From Podospora pseudoanserina (taxonomy: Eukaryota > Ascomycota > Sordariomycetes > Sordariales > Podosporaceae): a stretch of 64,000 bases of DNA. The notes under the pieces are model-generated. The model made no database searches. It saw only the letters and a list, made by a program, of their open reading frames with translations, and had not been told where the DNA came from. The stretch lies in assembly GCF_035222485.1 (NCBI RefSeq), contig NW_026946671.1:930001-994000 (forward strand), read 5' to 3'. Positions 57,002 through 64,000 of the stretch are shown here, one piece after another; position 1 is the first letter of the stretch, and every line of letters starts with the position of its first letter. Made by a program: the position numbers and the translations under genes.

Positions 57002-57842
57002 TTACCGCCCACCTCTAGCTATCGGAAGCCTATTGGTGTTGTTGCACCGTGCTCTCGGTAGTTGATCTCGCCGCTGTACCTCGGTAGGTAGCATCAATGA
57101 GCACCCAGAGCACTTAAAAATGTCACTATTTCTCGAGAGGGAATAGCAGACTGCTCGGTTTAAACAATTGGTTCGGCTGGGGATGGGGTAGGTGAGGGTA
57201 TAATTGTGGGTGGACTGGACGGTGGTTGAGGTGGTTTTCGGGTGAGACTGGCTGTTGTTCAAGGTGGTCTTGGGGTCAGGCTGGGTGGTGGCCGAGGTGG
57301 TCTCGGGGCAAGACGGGGTGCTGTTAGAGGTGGCGGTTGTGTCGATGGTCAGGGTGAACGGGGATCATTGGCGTGGGAGTTGCGTGTCGGTTCTCGGGCT
57401 GAGTGTCGGGGTGGACGCGGTGGAGGTGGCCGGCGTGGGAATTGGACTTGATGTTGCGGCCGTGGTCGGTGTGCTGGCCTGGTTGCCAATGAAAGGAGGG
57501 ATAGTGGTGTTTGCAATCCGGGTGAGAGTCGAGGTGGAATCCTCTGCTGCTGTCGTGACAGCTGAGAAAGCCGGCTCAAACTTGTTGACCAGGTCTTCGA
57601 GTTGTTCAATGAGTTCTGCTTGGCTTTTGATCTTTTGATGTAGCTTGGCGACTAGAAGGGGTCGTTTAAGCCGCTGGTGTTGGCTTCATGTTCGGTCTTG
57701 GTGTTTTCGCAGTCTCGTAGTGCTTGGTCCGCTCGATTGAATGTCCAGAGATATCAAGCCAGTAGTGAGCCCAGGAATGGTAGAGATCAGCCTTTTTTTC
57801 GGTCTGGGTGCAAAGCGGGAGTCGATTTCGGTTTTCGGTCAT
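57002..57842 (-). pseudogene. WAxYWH-family copy F, multiple frameshifts
   Basis: ATG 57842 starts MTENRNRLPL and reaches the signature LYHSWAHYWLDIS (57785-57744). The frame then slips: the next frame reads TFNRADQALRDCENTKTEHE, which lines up with the region after the motif in copy B, and hits TAG (CAG to TAG would be CpA to TpA). A third frame carries the coil QAELIEQLEDLVNKFEPAFS and a Thr/Ser/Pro-rich stretch to a TGA at 57365-57367. A further shift gives a T/S-rich tail with FTLTIDTT, similar to LTLTITT of copy E, to about 57002. At least three breaks make a working product unlikely. A TATTTATAC element lies about 230 bases upstream. Confidence 0.55.
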
Positions 57843-59554
57843 GAATTTACTCTATGTGGCATCGAAGTACCTTTGCAGGACTACGGAGGACAGGTAGTTC
57901 ATTGCCTCCGGTCCCATCCCCTGTCCCATCTTTCAATGACCACGACAAGCGGTGTTTGGCATGATGGAGAAAGTGGTCAGCTTCCAGTAGTAAGGTATAA
58001 AGGCGAGTTCGATTGTGATGAAGCACAGGGGAAAGAGGAACAAGCGCAATGTTTTTGGTTGAGAAGTATAAATACCCTCTCAGGAGTTTTGGTGGGTCAT
58101 TGACAAACCGGCGTTGCACCACTCCTAGCTGGCCACCGGACAGCTTGCTGGAATTACATCATCCAGCGGACTCCCCTTTTGATAGGTAAATAATGACACT
58201 TTATGTTTAGTCTGAAGCCATTCAAAGATGGTCAAGAAGCCTTAAATGGGAGCTAGTAGAAACCAAAGGATACCCTAGTCAACAGGCGGGATATAGTCCA
58301 CACGCCAAAAAAACAACCAAAAAAAAAACTTGAATGATAGTCAACAAACCTATTTCCTCACCAGAATGGTAGAGGTCAACCGTCATCACACGTAGCTGAT
58401 TTTCATGACTGGCTATTTTGTCTAGGACGGGAGAGTGGGAAGGCTGTCAAGCACCTGGTTGCTACAGCACTTCTCTGAAGACTTGGACACCAAAAGCACG
58501 GCACAGTCGAAGTAGGTAGACAACTTCCAATTCATTTCCATACCAACCTGGAATTTTCGACTTTGAAATAATAGATACATGAAATACTCAATCCCATACT
58601 CTCCTTCTTTAAGGTCCAACCTTTCGGTAAATCACAACTCGCCATCAGGTTCATGGCCAGGCCACCGCAGGTGAAACACCTGAGACCGTATCGTTTTGAA
58701 AAGGTGGTAGATCTAGGGCCTCCAGTGATTAGGTGCTCAAAGCAGCTCTCCAGCTTGATGGTATGATTGCGAAGAGGTTGTATCATATGTCTTGTCCAGT
58801 CTCTCCTGTATGACTACCTACCTAGGTGCTGGGAATAATATACAAGAGTATAGAGAGTAAAGTATTGGCTGACAGGTTGCTCGGAAGGTGATTGTGTTCT
58901 AGTCTGATAACGGGACACGCTGTGGGCAAAATAAAGGCATTATATTATACCTATCTTTTGAGGACTTGATATTTTGTCGCAGTCTCTGTTCTTCTGTCTA
59001 TGGCGTGCACGAGTTAAATTGTGCTCAGGATAACAGAGCGTTTGATTCAACGGGTGACAAGGTTGAGTTGTTTGAACGAGTTTTTAACCGCCATTAAGTT
59101 TACAGTACTATGCTCACCTGGAGCGGGGTGAGAGTTAGAGTAAAAATCGTGGTGATATTTATACCATACCTATCTAAGCTTCCACTTTAGGGGTGTATCT
59201 GTCGGCAGCAATCTCCATTTCTTTGTCTATAACGTGCCCAACCCTAACTGAGATTGCCATCCATGGCAACAACCACACCAAACCAATATCTCCTACACCA
59301 AAAGAAAAAAAAAGAAAAGAAAAGAAAAAAAAAAGAAAAAAAAAACACATTCACCATCACTAGCCAATCCTCTAAAAATGTCTCCATCCTTCTATCCTTC
59401 CTCAGGGACCCCAAGGCTGCCCACAAGAAGCGACTGGCTTCCCCTCCGCTAAGCCTTTAGTTCTGGGGGCCTCATGAACCGACAAACCCGCCTCAGAAGC
59501 TGGACTTTCAGCTTTCACTGTCAAATTCGGTGTGTTGATCTGTGTACCAACAGC
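57843..59554. other. intergenic, no gene seen
   Basis: Contains short frames only, an A/G-rich run at 59302-59345, and the TATAAATA at 58067-58074 that may belong to copy F. No RNA gene or repeat array was identified. Confidence 0.4.
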
Positions 59555-60082
59555 CTAAATTCCACCTGTGATGGTGGAAGAAAAGTTGAAGGTGGGAGGC
59601 TTGTCCTGTTTACCGAGGTTTTTCGTATCCCTCAGCGAGTTTTGCATCCATTTGTTGAAATCTTGAATCGTCTTATTCAAGTTCTCCAGAGTCTTATTCA
59701 AGTCTCCCATGGCCTCTTCGAGGCTCTTATTGGGGTTCTCCACGTCCGTTCTAGATTCCCTTATGTCCTCCTTGAGGGCTTCTGTGGCCTCGTCATTTTC
59801 TTCGAAGGGTCCACTGACAGGAGTGGCTCTGTCTTCGAAGACGCCTCCATCTGAGGCCGGGTTCTGCGACCAGTTGATGACTTCCCCGCGCGCTTCAGCA
59901 CATTGCTTGAACCAATTGGCCCAGTTCCACATCCTCAAGCCCACTTCATTGTGGGTTAAATCGATGCGTCTGGTGTACACCGCCCAGTTGATTTCTCGGA
60001 ACTGCGCTTCTAGGCGCTCGACAACGGCGGGATCAGAGGCGATCCTGGGCCGGTAGTAGGTCGTTGGCAAGTGGTTAGACAT
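59555..60082 (-). CDS. WAxYWH-family copy G, intact coiled-coil protein
   Basis: A single exon of 175 aa; the ATG at 60082 (MSNHLPTTYY) is chosen because the open frame upstream is only translated tandem-repeat DNA. Residues 31-40 (INWAVYTRRI) and 45-58 (NEVGLRMWNWANWF) form the two-Trp module that matches AWQAYYET and SSWRYFIEF of copy E. A short acidic linker follows. Residues 117-150 are heptad-like (SLEEAMGDLNKTLENLNKTI) and predict a coiled coil. The end is FNFSSTITGGI. No signal peptide or TM segment. This is the only copy in the window that reads as one clean frame across both the aromatic module and the coil, so it is the best candidate for a functional family member. Function unknown. 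Confidence 0.6.
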   Translation of the reverse strand: MSNHLPTTYYRPRIASDPAVVERLEAQFREINWAVYTRRIDLTHNEVGLRMWNWANWFKQCAEARGEVINWSQNPASDGGVFEDRATPVSGPFEENDEATEALKEDIRESRTDVENPNKSLEEAMGDLNKTLENLNKTIQDFNKWMQNSLRDTKNLGKQDKPPTFNFSSTITGGI

Positions 60083-60160
60083 TTTGATGATTGAGTCCAA
60101 TGGATGGTTTTTGCTGAATCTCTGGAGTGGTGGCGACGACGAGGATGTGACGAGAGTGGT

Positions 60161-60272
60161 GAAGAGTGAGAGAGACGAAGAGCGAGAGGGACGAAGAGCG
60201 AGAGAGACGAAGAGTGAGAGTGGCGAAGAGTGGGAGTGGTAAAGAGAGGGAGTGGCCAAGAGTGAGGCTGGT
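60161..60272. repeat. seven 16-bp tandem repeats upstream of copy G
   Basis: Seven consecutive 16-bp units, approximately GAAGAGYGAGAGDGRC, start at 60161, 60177, 60193, 60209, 60225, 60241 and 60257, the last two more diverged. They sit 79 bases upstream of the copy G start codon, in its promoter or leader. The unit length is not a multiple of three, so the array is not coding. Confidence 0.85.
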
Positions 60273-60425
60273 ATTGATAGGTATAAATAAATAACCTCAC
60301 AAAATCATACTTTGAATAAAGAAAATCTTCCAAAGTCTAATCACCCTGAACAAAACTTAGATTACGCCTATCTGATTCACATCTTTCCATCAAGCCACGA
60401 CCTCCTCCCATTTGCGGCTCAAATC

Positions 60426-60655
60426 AGCAACCAAAGCCCCCTTTCCAAGCTCTCCGGCCAGCAAGCAAAACGTCATCTTGACTCTCACAACTCAGATCAA
60501 CCCCCATGACAGCTTCGCCTCCACTTATCCAGCAAGACCCAGCAGCCAAAGCCTCCCTTTCCAAGCCCTCCAACCGGCAAAGCAAATGTTATCTTCACCC
60601 TCACAAACCCAAATCAGCTGCCACGACAGCTTTGCCTCCACTTGTCCAGCAACCA
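60426..60655. repeat. two-copy tandem duplication of about 115-117 bp
   Basis: 60426-60540 and 60541-60655 are direct copies with scattered substitutions and a 2-base length difference; shared blocks include TTTCCAAGC, ATCTT and CCTCCACTT. It lies between copies G and H, and no coding role is evident. Confidence 0.75.
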
Positions 60656-60770
60656 TCTTTGCAATTCCCTCATCGCAAGCCATTGAGGTCCACAGGGGGA
60701 GCCCTTCCTGGGAAATCTCTCACCTGAACTTACCACTCACCACCTCCAACCTACCACGCCCCCCTCAACC

Positions 60771-61311
60771 CTAAGAACTCCACAGCAACCCCAACCCCTT
60801 CTTCCCCTCCTTCCCCTCCTCACCCTCCTTCTCCCCCCCCTGCCCAACAGCCCCCTTCAAATCATCAAACACCCCTCCCACCGCCCCCCGAATCCGTCCC
60901 TCGATCTTTTCCCCCAATCTCCCCCCCTCCTGTCTGCCATCTTTCTGTTTTCCTCCCTCCAGCTCCGCCCCCTCCTCATCTTCCTCACTGGTGAGCTTAG
61001 GCCGCTTAACGTGTGCCTGGTCCAGCCCGGAAACTGTCTCTGGGGCTGAGGTCTCGGCTGGAGCAGAGGTTGTGGGGAGGGTGGTGGTTTGGTCGAGGGT
61101 GGAGTAGGGGGTGGTGATGGTGCGGGTGGAGGGTTGGTCGGGGGATGTGGTTGTGGTGGTGGGTTCGGTGGTGGAAGTAGTGGGTTGGGTGGTGGAGGTG
61201 GTGGTGGTGTTAGGGAGGGAGGTGTGCTATTCTGTTAGCATATATCGACATGATTGGAAATAAACAACCTACCCCGGTGGGGTGCTCGTTGGGGCGAAAG
61301 TATTGAGACAT
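60771..61311 (-). CDS. spliced small hypothetical protein, Thr-rich with charged C-terminus
   Basis: Exon 1 is 61273-61311 (MSQYFRPNEHPTG), the intron is 61227-61272 (46 bp, GTAGGT, branch GCTAAC, AATAG) and exon 2 is 60771-61226; the joined frame is exactly 165 codons, encoding 164 aa. Residues 14-75 are a Thr/Ser/Pro run. Residues of about 85-105 are KRPKLTSEEDEEG-type charged sequence. A Gly-spaced amphipathic stretch, GEKIEGRIRGAVGGVFDDLK, follows, then a Lys/Glu/Gly tail ending LGLLWSS. A TATATATA lies about 100 bases upstream (61412-61419). I do not recognise a family. It does not carry the W-A-x-Y-W motif of its neighbours. Confidence 0.55.
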
Positions 61312-61902
61312 CCTGAAGAACAGACTGGTGTAGTTCGGTGTTGAATGTGTATGATGGGATGAGATAGGTAGGTAGGTGATGATGGGGTTCAAAGGACGAG
61401 GAGGTACGGGAGTATATATACACCTTCTCACACGATTCAAGGATGCCAAAAAAAAAAAAAAAGGTCCTTTCATTAATCATCCCAGAACCCGCTTTGTGTC
61501 CCGTTCACACAAAAGTCCCTTTGCGCTCCCCTATTTGCGGGGTCTTATATTACATGTGTATGCCTCTGTGACATATAGCATCACCTCCCCCCCCCTCCCA
61601 GCTCCCACACCAGACAACCCCTCTCGGTTGGAAGGACAAAGTGTTTCCGGTATGAAACGAGCTGACCGCCTGATCAAAGTGTGATCGGGACCGGCCAGGT
61701 GGTACTGCCGTGTCTCCCAGAACACCGGATCATTCCACACGGGCCGGCGATGGGAGCGAGTCCTCCTCAGCTGAGCCCGAACAAACCCGTAACATGTCCC
61801 TGGCACACACACAACCCACAGCCTTGAAACCGCCCTTGTCCGCCCCTCCCACGTAAGCTCTTACGTCCCATCGCCAAAACAGGGCTCGCAACACCGTCTC
61901 TC
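61312..61902. other. intergenic between hypothetical gene and PEX8
   Basis: Includes the TATA-like element above and an A-run at 61448-61462. No gene is supported. Confidence 0.4.
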
Positions 61903-63978
61903 TCACAACTTACTCCCCCTCTCCGGCCTCGAAAGCGCCCCACTCATCATGTACATCTCCTCCTGCCTCTCCGGCGCCCTTCCAAACAAGACCGCCTCCC
62001 GTCCCCCCTTCGTCCCCCACCACGCCACCCCGATAGCGGCCCTCTCAACGTCCATCTCCCCACTCACCAACACCTCCCAGAACCTCCTCTTCACCACCTC
62101 CCTCAACGCAGAATCCCTAATCTCGTTCACCGCGTGAGCAGCAAGCGTCATCCAATCCTCAAAGATATCCAACTGCAAAAACGGCAACGCATCAATCAAC
62201 GTCAAAACAAGCGTGCTCTGCTCCGACATCGGCTCCTGAGCCTCCAGGGGATCGGCAGCCGGCGGCGGCGGAAGCGGTGCCTGCCCATTAGGATCCTGTC
62301 CAGCAATACTAGCTCGGTAGCGGACCATCTCAAGGAGTGTCTCCGCCAGCTGTGGATGACTGGCGGCAATAGGGAAGGGGGGTGATAAAATCTGCATGAC
62401 TGTTTTGAATGCTAGACGGAATTGCCGTGGGGAGATGTGCTTGGGAAATGAGGAAAACAAAGTTTCTGCGTAGAATGGGACGATCTTGACGGTGATGGGT
62501 GCGTTGTGTGGGCATGATAAGACCGACAAAACCGCGCTGTGGGCTGACTCGAACAGCTCCATCATGCGAGGTGATAGGGGCGCTGCTGCGTTGGTGAGGT
62601 AGGTGATTGCCGGCTGGATGATCAACTTGTCGCACGCTTCTGGTGGGAGGTGGAGTGGTAGGTGTTCGGCTACGTTGAGGTAGAACAAGTCGAGTGTGCG
62701 GTGGAGGGGATGGAAGGGGATTGTGCCTTCGGTGTTTGGTTTGATTTCCTCCAGGAACGCTGCTGAGGCGTCCCCGAAGCGGGAAAGTGTGTCGAGGGAG
62801 GTTAGGTAGGTGAACTGGTACACCTGGAAGGAGTCGCTTCCGTTCCTGGAAGAGATAAAGTAAAGGTTTCGAAGGGTGTGTAGTGTCTTGGCGGCCACCA
62901 CTGGCGCCACATCGTGCTTCTTGAGGCGCCAGTCAAGAAGACTGCGGGCCACGACGGCTTGCGAGACGGCGACGATGGCATACATGACTTTCTTGAGGAA
63001 GTTCCAGAGCCCCTCCCATGTCCCTGACATGGTTTCCGGAGTGAGGTAGATGCTTTCCTCGGAGATCTCCAGCTCAGAAAGCTTGTTGTTTACTTGCCAA
63101 TGCTGAAACAGCTTCCCCGTAAACGCGATCAAGTCATCCTGAAGCTGGAGGATTACTTGTGAATCCCGAGCATTCTGAATCGCGTACCCCAGCAACCTCG
63201 AAAGGGGGCCCAGGCCAGACACCAATGGCTTCTTCTCCAGCTGGGTGATATGGAGGTATGACGGCGAGTTTGGTTCCCACGTGAACCTTTCCACAGCTTG
63301 CCGAACATCGATATCAACGGCGCCAAGAAAATACCCATCCTCAAGACCATCAGCACCAAACATGGCCGTCGTCGCAGCCGGGATCAGAGCATCGCAGTTC
63401 AACGAGGCGCGTGATGACTCCGACAGCAAGGAAAACGTAAAGTTGAGCGCCAAAGTGACAGGCCCAGCAGGCGCTTGCGGGACTGGTTCATTCTTCCTCA
63501 GCGCAAGATTGGCAGCCGTGACAACAGCACGCTCAACCGTCCGGCGCATCCCTCCGCTTAACGAATTCCGGTTCCCGCTCTCCATCCCCATCAACACACC
63601 GGCAAACACCAAAAGATGCTGCCATCTGTTTGATTGACCGTCGGCTCCCTTCAGAACCGCTGCTGCCCATGCGTCACTGCCCAAGCCGCCACCCGCCCGC
63701 GGACCCTTGTGTTTGGCGTTCTCAAGCTCGTTCCGGCGCACGTGAATGGCGGCTGAGTTGAAGATGCTGATGACCCGATAACATGTGCGCATGGCATCCG
63801 GACGGCCCCATATTGCCGGCGCAATCAATAGTTGTGAGGTGAGCAGCGAAAGATTCAGGGGATTCGAAAGGTTGGTCAACAGCGCCGTGGTTGACCCGTA
63901 AATCTGCTCGGTGCGCGCATCGTCGTGAACGTCTTGGTAGAGCTCCAGGACCTTGGTCAGTAGGCGGTCGATAGACAT
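61903..63978 (-). CDS. pex8: peroxin PEX8, peroxisomal import
   Basis: A single exon of 691 aa, complete inside the window (ATG 63978, 22 bases from the edge). The protein is almost all helical, with the family-typical opening MSIDRLLTKVLELYQD and NPLNLSLLTSQLLIAPAIW. It ends in SKL, a canonical PTS1, which is diagnostic: Pex8 is a fungal import factor on the matrix face of the peroxisomal membrane that itself carries PTS1 and links the docking and RING complexes and helps release cargo from Pex5. There are no TM helices, consistent with a peripheral protein. The promoter lies outside the window. Confidence 0.93.
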   Translation of the reverse strand: MSIDRLLTKVLELYQDVHDDARTEQIYGSTTALLTNLSNPLNLSLLTSQLLIAPAIWGRPDAMRTCYRVISIFNSAAIHVRRNELENAKHKGPRAGGGLGSDAWAAAVLKGADGQSNRWQHLLVFAGVLMGMESGNRNSLSGGMRRTVERAVVTAANLALRKNEPVPQAPAGPVTLALNFTFSLLSESSRASLNCDALIPAATTAMFGADGLEDGYFLGAVDIDVRQAVERFTWEPNSPSYLHITQLEKKPLVSGLGPLSRLLGYAIQNARDSQVILQLQDDLIAFTGKLFQHWQVNNKLSELEISEESIYLTPETMSGTWEGLWNFLKKVMYAIVAVSQAVVARSLLDWRLKKHDVAPVVAAKTLHTLRNLYFISSRNGSDSFQVYQFTYLTSLDTLSRFGDASAAFLEEIKPNTEGTIPFHPLHRTLDLFYLNVAEHLPLHLPPEACDKLIIQPAITYLTNAAAPLSPRMMELFESAHSAVLSVLSCPHNAPITVKIVPFYAETLFSSFPKHISPRQFRLAFKTVMQILSPPFPIAASHPQLAETLLEMVRYRASIAGQDPNGQAPLPPPPAADPLEAQEPMSEQSTLVLTLIDALPFLQLDIFEDWMTLAAHAVNEIRDSALREVVKRRFWEVLVSGEMDVERAAIGVAWWGTKGGREAVLFGRAPERQEEMYMMSGALSRPERGSKL

Positions 63979-64000
63979 GGCGGGTTGCGGTCGACCGGAA

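Noticed and set aside
60177-60259. N-terminal extension of copy G in the same frame
   Set aside because: The 59 extra residues are translated 16-bp tandem repeats (SLFVSLALRPS-like) that look alike in every frame; the downstream ATG at 60082 is the better start.

Overview
This window is nuclear DNA of a filamentous ascomycete (Pezizomycotina, most likely a sordariomycete). The evidence is short 46-138 bp introns with GT..AG ends and CTAAC/CTGAC-type branch sites, long gene-free spacers, clear fungal orthologues (PEX8 ending in SKL, an NTO1-type PHD protein, a single SNF2/STH1-type ATPase, spliced eL41), and one AT-rich block with transition-type decay typical of repeat-induced point mutation (RIP). 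I cannot name the species.

Layout. 1-10.4 kb is gene-poor. It holds a RIP-decayed element of about 1.5 kb flanked by direct repeats (about 3655-5215) and, at 5.9-7.2 kb on the minus strand, fragments of what looks like a decayed or frameshifted protein gene. 10.5-13.1 kb is an LRR protein. 17.5-21.2 kb is NTO1. 22-26.7 kb is a cluster of at least five small, mutually diverged, mostly broken paralogues. 27.4-48.7 kb is a conserved housekeeping block: mitochondrial nuclease, ZIP zinc transporter, tRNA-Thr, SNF2-type remodeller, WDR70-like protein, Fe(II)/2OG dioxygenase-like protein, SWC5, HSDL2-like SDR, kappa GST, ribosomal protein eL41 and Pol I subunit A49. 50.5-56 kb is YTA7/ATAD2. 57-61.3 kb is a second accessory patch: two more members of the small-protein family plus a spliced hypothetical gene. 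61.9-64 kb is PEX8.

Working together. NTO1 (H3 acetylation), SNF2 (remodelling), SWC5 (H2A.Z exchange), YTA7 (histone/nucleosome ATPase) and WDR70 (CRL4-linked) are all chromatin factors, but they are separate transcription units and their proximity is probably chance. The most unusual content is the family in the 22-26.7 kb and 57-60.1 kb patches. Its members share an aromatic helix signature (roughly D-E-V-x5-W-A-x-Y-W-H-D-F-S) followed, in several copies, by Ser/Thr/Pro-rich linkers and Gln-Gln-started coiled-coil repeats of 26-27 residues ending in K-R-V-E-x-L-E. Most copies carry frameshifts or stops. I do not recognise the family; it looks lineage-restricted, recently duplicated and decaying.
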